Shown here piece after piece: positions 56,601 through 64,000 of a stretch of 64,000 nt of DNA. The translations under genes and the position numbers were made by a program. Every line of letters starts with the position of its first letter. The stretch's first letter is position 1. The notes beneath the pieces were generated by a model. The model was not told where the DNA came from and searched no databases. It saw nothing but the letters and a program-made list of their open reading frames with translations. Origin of the DNA: Porphyra umbilicalis (lineage: Eukaryota; Rhodophyta; Bangiophyceae; Bangiales; Bangiaceae); assembly GCA_002049455.2 (NCBI GenBank), contig KV919105.1, forward strand, positions 1 to 64,000, written 5' to 3'.

Positions 56601-57829
56601 ACCACCGTCGCCTTGTCGAGCACCCCGCTGAAGCGAACAGCATCCCCGTCGCTGAGGATGTAACAGGCGATGTTGACAAACACCACCGCACCTCGATTGC
56701 GGTCGACCGCTCGAACCGACAGCAGGTTGCTGGTCAGGTTCGGAACGAGCATGGCCTCCCCTAGCACCATGCGCGTCTTGGTTTTGCCCTTGCCAACGTC
56801 CATGGAGACGTGGCCGTGCCCCTTGATGGGCACCTTATCGCCGTTGGCCAAGGTGACCTCGGCCCCGCTTCCCGCCGTCCGGACGGTGAAGCCCTTATTC
56901 CCGGCGGCCATGTGGTTGGTTGCACCAGAGTCGAGCACCCAAGTTGATGACCCCAGGGTGCTCCCGTGAGCCTTGCTGCTCCCGGTATTGCCAGTAGAAG
57001 CAGTGTAGGCCAGAGCGGCACCTGCGTGGGGCCCGCCGCCGTGGCCGCCTTCACGACCACCACCGCCGGGCTTGCCCTTGCCCTTGGCCTCGTCCGCCTT
57101 CTTCTTGTAGCAGTCGCGCTGCATGTGCCCCTTCTTGTTGCAGTAGAAGCACACGACCGACTTCTTGTCGAACGGCTTCTTAGGCGCCGCTGCCGCAAAG
57201 GCTTGTGGCTTGACACTGCCAGAAGGCTTGGAAGCGCCGACAGAACTGCTTCGCTGCTCGACTTGAAGCAGCTTAGCCGTCACGTCCGACATGACGAGCT
57301 TAGTGTCCTTGTTCTCCAACACCGTCCTGAGCATCCCGTACTCTGCCGGGAGCCCTGCCAGGACACGCAGCGCAAGCGTGTTGTCGTCCACCGGGTTTCC
57401 GAGCATGGCGAGCTCGTCCCGGAGCATCTTGGCGCGCGACGCAAACTTGATGATGTTCTCGTCGCCGCCCTTCTTCAGGCTGCTCAGCTCGTCCATGAGC
57501 CGCAGCAGCTGCGCGTTGTCTCGCGCCTCGAACATGACCTTGAGCGCGTCCCACGCCTCTTTGGCCGTGTCCACCGAAGTGACCGTGTTGAGATGCACGG
57601 GCTTGACCGACATCTGGATGGTCGCCAGCGCCGCCTCGTACATGGCGTCCCACGCGTCGACCACCGGGTCGGACTTCTTGTCGTCGGACGAAGATGCCGG
57701 TCGGTCCGTCACGACCGCCGCCCAGAGCTTCTCCTTCTTGAGCTGCGCACGCAGGTACGCTGTCCACACCTTGTAGTCGTCGTCCAGCTGCGCAAACCGC
57801 GGGCCGCCATAGCGGCCGTGGTCTGCCAT
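53651..57829 (-). CDS. gag-pol: Copia D Gag-Pol polyprotein (1,392 aa), intact
   Basis: I chose the ATG at 57829 (MADHGRYGGPRF). An in-frame ATG at 57982 lies inside the primer-binding site and would add 51 residues. Gag of UBN2 type covers residues 1-200. The zinc knuckle is CFYCNKKGHMQRDC (227-240) and the protease WVLDSGATNHM (about 297-307). Pre-integrase and integrase have WHRRFNHLG, VCVPCVDGK, VVHTDIGGP (about 508), RHDGAKEYV (about 572) and NGKAERVNR (about 607). An acidic linker follows. RT has VDVKTAFLNA, LALYGTKQAGRLW and LVYVDDLIVAG (about 1,060); RNase H has GFVDADWAGD, SKRQSTVATSTAEVEY and HVDVAYHMV. All expected catalytic residues are present and there are no stops. It encodes every enzyme for copia replication. 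Confidence 0.97.
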   Translation of the reverse strand: MADHGRYGGPRFAQLDDDYKVWTAYLRAQLKKEKLWAAVVTDRPASSSDDKKSDPVVDAWDAMYEAALATIQMSVKPVHLNTVTSVDTAKEAWDALKVMFEARDNAQLLRLMDELSSLKKGGDENIIKFASRAKMLRDELAMLGNPVDDNTLALRVLAGLPAEYGMLRTVLENKDTKLVMSDVTAKLLQVEQRSSSVGASKPSGSVKPQAFAAAAPKKPFDKKSVVCFYCNKKGHMQRDCYKKKADEAKGKGKPGGGGREGGHGGGPHAGAALAYTASTGNTGSSKAHGSTLGSSTWVLDSGATNHMAAGNKGFTVRTAGSGAEVTLANGDKVPIKGHGHVSMDVGKGKTKTRMVLGEAMLVPNLTSNLLSVRAVDRNRGAVVFVNIACYILSDGDAVRFSGVLDKATVVGKVNDLEQYVLKVTPVQASANAASTRIAGEAELWHRRFNHLGLENLKRAATMVDGMPSSVADAKRVIGTVCVPCVDGKMVQSPSPRSSTATTKCEVVHTDIGGPLTESLGGSLYFMTALEDSTGFITATPIKTKGMAPDVLRTRIKQLETLTGVKVKRVRHDGAKEYVTNDLKAWYEDKGITSEMTAPYKSQQNGKAERVNRTLMKRVRAALLDAGAEEELWAEALAPVVHVLNRSPKAGLDVTPLEALTGRRPNVAGFRVWGSRAWALKPKKQQRKLEPRTDVGRFVGYTVGGKAYRILEDETNEVSERRDVLMEENPAKVETSAVGPSAGPRLTAEADADSVDGTEGEMDMLDAEGGRGDEYTPDETSTSDEDGSPRSLAEESEKEDDDGDGDSTPWVGQAPAASDSVAPGPRRSKRKPAPKVTWWEKEPKAYLASGTASAAEAGWDLQKPPANEKEARARPDWPLWKQAITEEVAAHKNLGTWSKTNGNNKKHKAVKTRFVFDIKHDAEGKMTRYKARLVAQGFNQVPGRDFDKTWAPVPNAATTRSLFAVAAATGWEVHHVDVKTAFLNAKMDKEMYIKLPDGVDPKGLEEICRLNLALYGTKQAGRLWGIQLDKELKEMGAVRSKVDPCLYEWHHPVHGCIFILVYVDDLIVAGERLAGVEAVKRFVSAKFEVRDMGEVKDFIGMKVMRNRAAKTLTLSNPGHTATLLEAFGMDKATPNKTPMALGVKLTKTGEGLLPEGNRYAELVGSLLYLSTTTRPDIAFAVGVLSRFMSCPEEDHMRAAKGVLRYLRGTTRLGVVYGGSEPLQGFVDADWAGDIDGRRSTTGFVFTCNGGPIAWASKRQSTVATSTAEVEYVAAAMATKEALWLRKLLSALGVDGGAVPMGEDNQSCLALVNNPEATGRTKHVDVAYHMVRDYQARGDVAFYFLPSADMPADGLTKPLPSPAFTAFRAAVGVGEDLGAAARGAGIGDPLLGEC

Positions 57830-57972
57830 GTTGACGACCTCGGCGCCGCACAGCGCCGCACTAACGACGTAGGGAGCAGAACACGCCCGCCCGACGCCGG
57901 AACACACCGCGATCCCAGCCACGTCGTCTCGCCAGCGACCGCAGGGAAGACGACGGTTACCACCAGCGACAG

Positions 57973-57986
57973 CTGGGCCCATAACC
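57973..57986 (-). other. Copia D primer-binding site
   Basis: GGTTATGGGCCCAG starts directly at the 5' LTR border, the half-initiator-tRNA-Met type. Confidence 0.9.
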
Positions 57987-58384
57987 TGTGAAGTGAGCGG
58001 TAGTTGGGTGGATGCGTTGCTTTACTCGAGAGCGGTCTGAGGCGCGAGGCCAGCTGGCTCTCAACCCCTCCGTGTTCCTCTCTCGCCACGTCCTGCCGGG
58101 GCACCCCCCGCCAGCGCAGTGCTCCCTCCCTTGGAGGGTACATGCTCCCACCACCCCACAAATCGCGACGCCTCTCGAGGAGCGCACGAGAGTCTCCCCG
58201 AGCTCAGCTCCAAAGTGAGCTGCCCTCGAGATACAAGTACAAGTAATTACATCACACACATACAGCAATGCATGTCAATGGCACAGCCAGACAAGACGAT
58301 GACCGCATAAGTACTCCTGGAATTAGCCAGGCAGTCCGCGGTAACTCCGACTTACCTGCGCGGGCTTGGGGGGCTGCCTCAACA
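57987..58384 (-). mobile_element. Copia D 5' LTR
   Basis: 398 bp, minus strand TGTTGAGGCAG...CACTTCACA. It would carry the element's promoter; no obvious TATA box was singled out. The target duplication CGCAT lies at 58385-58389. Confidence 0.97.
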
Positions 58385-58389
58385 CGCAT

Positions 58390-59218
58390 CTCGCAAGGGG
58401 CCTACCGGCCCCACTTCGCCGGCCGCTTCGCACGCGGCGGCGGAGGCGGCGACTTCGACCGTCGCGGTCCGCACGGCAGATGCGGCACATTGTCGCGCGG
58501 CGTCTACGTGGCCGCCGGCCTTGATGGCCGCGTCCCCGCGGATCGCACCCAGACGCGTGACGGCGTCGTCACGGTCGAGGTCCTTTTCGACGGGTCCGTC
58601 GACGGGGCCGTCCCCGCCGCCGGCGTCCCCACCGCCACTCCCACTAGCTGTCTGCAGGGCGAGGTCGATCCCTGGTGCTGACGGGGGGGGCACCCCGCCG
58701 GCCACACGGGGGTCGTTTGGGACACTCGCCGACGGCGCGGGGCGCGCGGGGACGCGCCCCGTTGCTTGTTGGCGGCTGTCGGGGGCAACCCCACCAAACA
58801 GAGGGAGCAGACAGCCGTGGTCGCCGATAATCGCCGAGGCACGAGTGTCGTCGCCGGGACCGCCCGCAGCACCGACTCTGGTGGTCGCGGCCATGGCCCG
58901 TGCACTGCCGCCAGCGGTGGCCCCGCCCGCGGGCCCGTTGCCGTCTGCCACACCCGCCCGTGCGCCATTGCCGCTGCCAGCACCACCGCCCGCCATCATG
59001 GCTGACCGCCGCGCCCCGGTGCGGCCGCGACGCGCTCGCAGCGCCGTCGACGTGCCGGGCGCCTCCTCGTCGTCTGTGGACGACACGTCTTCTGCGTCGG
59101 TGCCGGCTGTCGCCCCAATGCCTTCCAGCGGGACAGTGCCGCACGCACCGGCGCCGTTATCAGCCGCGCGACGCGAGTGTTCGCTGCTTGCGACGGACGG
59201 GGGTGCGTCCACGCGCAT
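58390..59218 (-). pseudogene. Fanzor-type gene: N-terminal low-complexity region
   Basis: The ATG at 59218 opens a 276-codon frame (MRVDAPPSVASSEHSRRAAD) running to the Copia D target site. It is rich in Gly, Ala, Asp and Arg with no recognised domain and probably disordered. The frame joins exactly to 52468 after removal of Copia D, which links it to the zinc-knuckle part. Whether this is the true N-terminus depends on an unverified start. A TTTTAAAA element lies about 390 bases upstream (59605-59612). Confidence 0.55.
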
Positions 59219-60749
59219 GGCGTCGTTCCGGCGAGCACGGGCGTGTCCGCAGACACCCGTCGCGTCAGGGACGCGGGGAGTGGGGCCCTGTCGAACAAAC
59301 TCTCACACACCAGGGTGTGTCGCCTGCCCCAGAGGCGTGCGGGCAATGTCACCTGGGTCGGCCATACCCCAACGTACCGCGCGCCGTACAGGCGGGGGGC
59401 ACCACGGCGCGTGACACCGTCTACCGGCCGGGGTGGGGGAGGGGGGCCGGCGGGGGCGTGCGGCTGCAGCCGCGCTCAACAATGGGGGGGCGGCGCGCAC
59501 GAGACGCCCTGCGCCGCCGGCACGCGCGGCGGCGGGGGGCGTCGGCCCAGTGTGCGCTGTTGCGCCTGCTGGTGCCGCTCATCGGTCCCGGTCGGTGGCG
59601 CTTTTAAAAGCACGCGTACGGATGCCGGCGGCACGAGCGACATGGTAGACGCTGCGACACGACACGGTACGGAACACGACGGGGTGACCAACGGGGGCGC
59701 GGCACCCATTGCGCTGTTGCGCAGCGGCGTGCCGAGATCGAAGCGGTGCGCCACCAGCCGCGCGCACGCACGTGGTCTTTGCGCGGCGCTGGGGCGGCTG
59801 CAGGCCCCACACTGCACGCCTATACGGGGTGCCCGATGCGGCGCGTCGCCCAAACAGAGGCAGCGGCGGCCGACCGGCGTCCGTGACAGTGTGCACGCGA
59901 CAGGGGCGCCACCGACGCGTTGGGTGTGGCTACAAACGAGTAAATTGTGTCACACATTGGACCGACAGTGTAGGAAGTATGAGTTGGCGCCGGGAGGCTC
60001 TGGGATGCTCGTGTGCGTGTCGTGGGGCCGTTCGCACCGTGCGGTAGGGTCGACGGCTGCGCCCGTCCACGTGCCCGTCCTGTGGTGGTACCGTCATTCC
60101 CCGTTGATCAGACACCCCTGCGGGGTTGCTGCCACACCCGTTTGAGACGGCTTCTTTTTCCCAGGTCGTCGCCGAAAGGGCCCTGCCTGGTACAACCAAT
60201 GGCAGTTGGGGTGTGCAGCAGTCGCCAGACCGCCTGGCATGGAGCGAGAAAGTGCCTCGATCGCCAATCTGTGGGTGACTGTCGGCCGCCTCGCTTGAGT
60301 GATACAGTCAATCCCCGACCTTGTCACAACCGCTGAAGGCCCAGGTGGGCCTTTAACGAGTCGACCGACGATCGCCCCCAGAGAGGCGATCAAGGCACAT
60401 TGTCCCGTCGCGCAAGGCTCTGAGCTCCATTTCAGAGACCGACCCGCATTGATCGCATCAGGAGGGCAGCTTCTGGTCACGATTGTTGGTGAAGAAGCCT
60501 TCAGCACTGGCTGTGGCAATAGTGCTGGCAGGTGCAATTCGTGCCGTAGGGGTGGGCCATTATCGAGGATTGACTGTATGTGTCTGTCGGCGACGAGGCA
60601 CGCGGCGGGTACTGGCTACGGTGGTGTACCGAAGAAGGGGGGTGGGGGGTGCACTGCGCAGGGCGCGCCCCCACCGGCAAGGACCCAAACAGCGCCGTCG
60701 CGTCGACCGGGGCAGACAAGGTGTCCGCCACGTGATGCCCCACGGCGGC
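59219..60749. other. Region upstream of the Fanzor gene, no recognised gene
   Basis: It includes GCTTTTAAAAGC at 59603-59614, a palindromic TATA-like element usable on either strand. Longer frames on the plus strand (59177-60145) lack any recognisable domain. AT-richer DNA follows 60150. Confidence 0.4.
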
Positions 60750-60995
60750 GCGCGCCCCGCGGGCGGGGGCACGATGTGCGCCCGCGCGCGCCTATAAAAG
60801 GGGTGCGTCGCGGCCCGCAGCTGCGTCGCGTGGGTGCCGGGCAGTGGCGTCGCCGGGTGGCTGCACGGCGCCGCGTGCCCCGCGGGCGGGGGCCCGACAT
60901 GCGCCCGCGCGCGCCCATAAAAGGGGTGCGTCGCGGCCCGCCGCTGCGTCGCGTGGGTGCCGGCCAGTCGCGTCGCCGGGTGGCTGCACCTGCGG
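60750..60995 (+). promoter_or_regulatory. Two 123-bp units with TATAAAAG-type boxes
   Basis: GCCCCGCGGGCGGGGGC, then CTATAAAAGGGGTGCG at 60792-60807 and CATAAAAGGGGTGCG at 60916-60930, with a shared GTCGCGGCCCGC...GTCGCGTGGGTGCC tail. GC-boxes followed by a strong TATA motif suggest a core promoter reading rightward. The unit is duplicated in tandem, with a partial third copy of the 3' part near 60965. No gene is recognised directly downstream. Confidence 0.55.
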
Positions 60996-61911
60996 CGCAC
61001 CAGCTCCTGCTGCCTTTGCGGCGCACCAGCTTCTGGCCCCGTGTCTTGGGCCGGATCGTCCCTGTCCCTGCGCCCGTGGTGCGGTGGTTGGCCGCGGGGC
61101 GACCGGTGCGTGGCTTGATGTTTTTTCTAAAGTACCGTTGTTATCGGACTTCGTTTTTCAGATTCTGGGTGGCACCCCCCTGACTTGCTCGTACACGCAA
61201 GTGTCTGCCAGGGTCGTGCGTCACAGCGACGACATTCGTGATTGACATGGTGCACCCTCGTTGAGGGTATCTCCCAGTTCTATATCACCCAGATATAAAA
61301 CTGGAGCGTAGCACACCGGATATTGGTTGTCCACTGTAGCGCTCATCGAAATATGTGCGTATGCCGACCTTCAGAAATCGTTGACAGGCTATGAAACAGT
61401 GTGTGCGGTCGAGATTTCGATACATCAAGAAACGGTTGGATCTGTGTACGGTATCGCGGCGCGACGAACCGTGACCGCGGCGTACGCGTACGACTGGCAT
61501 TGACGCGAGTGGGTGTCTGCTGCTGGTCTCTCGACGGTGCCCAAGAAGAACTGTGTCACACCTGCCCGGCGCACTGTCGTACCCCCCCGCAACAGGCCAC
61601 ATACCGGGGGCACCGCGGTTCCAGAAGGAACGGTCATGTGGATCGGAAATCTTTTCGCATCCCGTGATTCCATTGGTCCACGTTTGCTACATGGTTATTG
61701 CCACCACTCTGCAACTGCCGCCTTTGGCGGGTCAGCGTGTAATGAATTTTGTTTCTCCAACCAACCGCCCCACACTCTGACGGGGTTCAAGGGCGAGCAC
61801 ACGTTGTCATGGAGGCAAAAGCCGAGCGACATGTTCGAGTACATCCCAGTGCAACGCAAACCGCCAAACTACTCTAATGGTACTTGGTCCCAAGTGTACT
61901 TCAAGGGACTG
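60996..61911. other. Region between promoter-like repeats and LRR gene
   Basis: A plus-strand frame (61513-61912 and beyond) contains TLTGFKGEHTLSWRQKPSDM and NGTWSQVYFKGLL, less biased than chance frames, but no family is recognised and no good start is seen. It could be an exon of an unknown gene. A near-duplicated AGATATAA motif lies near 61290. Confidence 0.3.
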
Positions 61912-62769
61912 CTACGCGCAATGGTGGAGCGGGCCGACTTGCCGTCCGGTGGCCTTGTGCGTGTCGGGCGCCGCACCGTTTGCGCTCGCGGCGTCGCGCG
62001 CGCGCGTCGCGTTCTTTGCACCGCCCGCGTCGGCTGCCGCTACCGTCGCGACCCCGCCGACGTCGTCAGCGGGCGACGCTTCGTCCGCATATGTCCGACG
62101 AGGCACCGGCGGCAGGTCCTGGAGCGACTGCAGGGGCGGCGGTGGCGGTGTCGGTGGACGCGTCGGACCAGTGTGCCAACGGCGTATAGTGGCCGCAGCC
62201 GCCCAGGCGGGGTCCTCGCAAGCCGGGTTGTGGCGCACGTCGACGGCCTGAACGGTCGACGGCACAGCCGAAACGGTGGCGACGGTGGTGAGCACGTTGT
62301 TGGACAGATCCAACACTACCAGGCTCGGCACGCCCCTGCGTGTCAGAGCCGCGGGCCACCCTTGCAGCCGGTTGTTGGACAGGTTTAGGACAGCCAGTTG
62401 CTTCATGGGCGCTGTCGGCATAGTCGCGACCGTCAGCCCACAGTGGCTCAGCCGCGCGTGCTCGAGCGTGGGCGCGAGCGCAGCCAGCACGGCCGTGGGG
62501 AAGTCGTCCAATGGGTTGTGGGAAACGTCCAAGACGCGCACACGCCACTGCGCTTTCATTGCCAGCCAGCCGACATCTCGGATGCCGTTGTGGTGCGCAA
62601 AGACGCCCCACACGGGCGCGCCCGTCGACCGCAACAGCTTCTTGATGGCCTGCACCACCTCGGCCCGCACGGCAGACGACTCCTTGATCCCCATGAGGGA
62701 GATGATCCACTTGCGCTTGCGCTCTCGAATCTGTCGGACCATTGTGCCGGCGACTTCGTCCGTATCCAT
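61912..62769 (-). CDS. Leucine-rich-repeat protein (285 aa)
   Basis: The ATG at 62769 (MDTDEVAGTMVRQIRERKRK) is the first in a frame open to the TAG at 61912. After a basic helical start and IISLMGIKESSAVRAEVVQA, four to five LRR units follow: VRVLDVSHNPLDDFPTAVL, LEHARLSHCGLTVATMP, LAVLNLSNNRLQGWPAAL, LVVLDLSNNVLTTVATV and VQAVDVRHNPACEDPAW, matching LxxLxLSxNxL. The C-terminal 80 residues are Pro/Ala-rich. There is no signal peptide or membrane segment. LRRs bind proteins; the partner is unknown. A GCTACTTAAAC element about 165 bases upstream could serve as a weak TATA box. It shares orientation with the Fanzor gene. Confidence 0.75.
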   Translation of the reverse strand: MDTDEVAGTMVRQIRERKRKWIISLMGIKESSAVRAEVVQAIKKLLRSTGAPVWGVFAHHNGIRDVGWLAMKAQWRVRVLDVSHNPLDDFPTAVLAALAPTLEHARLSHCGLTVATMPTAPMKQLAVLNLSNNRLQGWPAALTRRGVPSLVVLDLSNNVLTTVATVSAVPSTVQAVDVRHNPACEDPAWAAAATIRRWHTGPTRPPTPPPPPLQSLQDLPPVPRRTYADEASPADDVGGVATVAAADAGGAKNATRARDAASANGAAPDTHKATGRQVGPLHHCA

Positions 62770-63239
62770 CACACGGGCAGAGGCGTCGGCCGTGACCGCG
62801 TCCGCACGATGTGGGGGGCGCGCGACGCCAGACGGGTCGGCCGCGAGCAGCACACACACGCCGAGTGCGGCCGGCGCGCGACCACACGCGCAACGGGCGG
62901 CGGGCGACCCCCGACGGGACCTGCCGACGCCGTTTAAGTAGCCGCGCGGGTGCGCACAGGCCGGCACCGGTCAGACGCAGTGGCAGCGCGCGCGCACACG
63001 CGCCCGTCCAGACGCGTGAGTGTCGCTCAAGTAGCCGTGAAGGTGGGCGGCCGCCGGCGGCACCGCTCCCACCAGATCACACGTGGGCCGTCCCAAGTGC
63101 GACACCGTCGCGCATCCAACAGCGCGGGTGCTGACACAGCCCGTCCCCGGTGCACGTGGGTGGGAGTGGCTTCAGCGCGCGCGACAGAAGGGGTGAACGG
63201 CAGCGCTGGGGAGTGACCACGCACACACTGAGGGAACTC
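62770..63239. other. Upstream flank of the LRR gene
   Basis: No gene recognised. AAGTAGCCG occurs twice (62935-62943 and 63030-63038), in a GC-rich setting. An A11 run at 63260 precedes the satellite. Confidence 0.35.
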
Positions 63240-63830
63240 ACCGCACACGGGGGTTTCCAAAAAAAAAAAGACCCCCCACACCTCGGACGGCCACTCTGGG
63301 GCGTCTGCCGCGCACCCACTGACAGTCGGGCCCTGCACCACAATCCAATGGAAAACCTGCCAGAGTTGACTCTGGCAATCTCTGAGGTTTTACGGAAGCC
63401 TGGGGGGCGACATCTTCAAAAGTCGACGCCATTCTCCAGACGAGGGTTTTCACAAGAAAAACGACCCCCCCCACCTCGGACGGCCACTTTGGGGCGTCTG
63501 CCGCGCACCCACTGACAGTGGGGCCCTGCACCACAATCCCAAGGAAAACCTGCCAGAGTTTACTCTGGCAATCTCTGAGTATTTACGGTAGCCTCGGGAG
63601 CGACGTCTCCAAAAGTTGACCCCATTCTCCAGACGAGGGTTTCCACAAGAAAAACGACCCCCCCTACCTCGAACGGCCACTCTGGGGCGTCTGCCGCGCA
63701 CCCACTGACAGTGGAGCCCTGCACCTTAATCCAATGGAAAACCTGCCAGAGTTGCCTCTGGCAATCTCTGAGGTTTTACGGTAGCCTGGGGGGCGACATT
63801 TTCAAAACTTAACCAAACCTGCGCACCATG
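63240..63830 (-). repeat. 193-bp satellite, inverted copies at the right end
   Basis: GGCCACTYTGGGGCGTCTGC recurs at 63289, 63482 and 63675, a period of 193 bases. Each unit has CAATCCAATGGAAAACCTGC and the palindrome TGCCAGAGTTGACTCTGGCA (9-bp arms), the reverse complement of the core in the array at 1-585, followed by a GTTTTACGGNAGCC block. The rest of the unit differs from the left array, so the two arrays share only a conserved core of about 70 bp. Confidence 0.9.
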
Positions 63831-64000
63831 GGAACAGCTACGCGTCGCAGGGCTGTGCAGACGCAGCGGAAAGGGCTGAGTCGGATGACGAAAAACATTG
63901 AAAATCCCGTCAGAGAACCAGGCCCACTCGACGGTCAGAGACAGACGCTGTCCCCACGGTGTTGCTGCCCCCACGCGACACAACCCGACGAGGCGCTGGT
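63831..64000. other. Right edge, nothing recognised
   Basis: Unassigned sequence after the last satellite unit. The short minus-strand frame here is not supported as a gene. Confidence 0.4.

Larger units (their letters stand above)
52474..58384 (-). mobile_element. Copia D, full-length Copia retrotransposon
   Basis: LTRs of 398 bp at 57987-58384 (5') and 52474-52871 (3') flank an intact Gag-Pol. CGCAT duplicates the target (52469-52473, 58385-58389). The two LTRs differ at about 13 positions by eye, roughly 3 percent, so the insertion is not brand new. The element and one TSD total 5,916 bp, a multiple of three. Removing them joins GPLRDA to STLLGKLL in one frame of the Fanzor gene. Confidence 0.97.

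Noticed and set aside
59177-60145. 322-codon plus-strand ORF as a gene
   Set aside because: Arg/Gly/Ala-rich with no domain; it overlaps the probable promoter of the minus-strand nuclease gene.

Overview
The window is strongly GC-rich eukaryotic DNA made almost entirely of nested transposable elements and decayed genes. The evidence is Ty1/copia and Ty3/gypsy retrotransposons with LTRs, primer-binding sites and target-site duplications (TSDs), two hAT-type DNA elements, a TRIM-like mini-retroelement, TATA-box promoters, and no operon layout. The host cannot be named from the sequence. A GC-rich alga or protist (for example a bangiophyte red alga) is a guess. No rRNA or tRNA gene was recognised. 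The only long gene without breaks is the 1,392-aa Gag-Pol of one Copia element. A small leucine-rich-repeat gene also looks open.

Left part (1-31.7 kb). A 193-bp satellite (1-585) is followed by three 184-bp monomers, each with a TATA box, directly upstream of a broken gene with a ParB-like N-terminus and glycine/aspartate repeats (1218-5085). It abuts a truncated Copia gag (Copia A; LTR 6353-6771). Then comes a four-level nest. Copia B (minus strand, 7006-31713) is split in its Gag zinc knuckle by gypsy G1 (10652-30976). G1 is split in its antisense 3' ORF by a second gypsy, G2 (19655-29583, TSD CCAAC). G2 is split between reverse transcriptase and RNase H by a TRIM with three 86-bp LTRs (23729-24300). 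G1 also holds an 849-bp hAT element (17232-18080). G1 and G2 both carry a roughly 545-codon ORF antisense to gag-pol in the 3' region, with no family I recognise.

Middle part (31.7-47.5 kb). Lower-GC DNA with few genes: a fragment of a bacterial-type alkaline-phosphatase-superfamily phosphodiesterase (about 32.65-33.43 kb), several unexplained direct and inverted repeats, and Copia C (38.7-45.35 kb), whose RT is interrupted by a 2,099-bp hAT element (41958-44056, 8-bp TSD GTGCCTAC).

Right part (47.5-64 kb). A large degraded minus-strand gene (59218 down to 47530) encodes a Fanzor/TnpB-type RNA-guided nuclease: the three RuvC acidic residues and both halves of the zinc ribbon are readable, with two CCHC zinc knuckles in a long N-terminal extension. 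It is interrupted by a solo Copia LTR (50980-51397, TSD CTTCC) and by full-length Copia D (52474-58384, TSD CGCAT). Both insertions leave the reading phase unchanged. Beyond it lie a duplicated TATAAAAG promoter-like block, the LRR gene (61912-62769), and the same 193-bp satellite family in inverted orientation (63240-63830).

The leads most worth following are the Fanzor gene and its unusual N-terminus, the antisense gypsy ORF, the tRNA-like TRIM, and the tandem TATA monomers and inverted satellites around the window.
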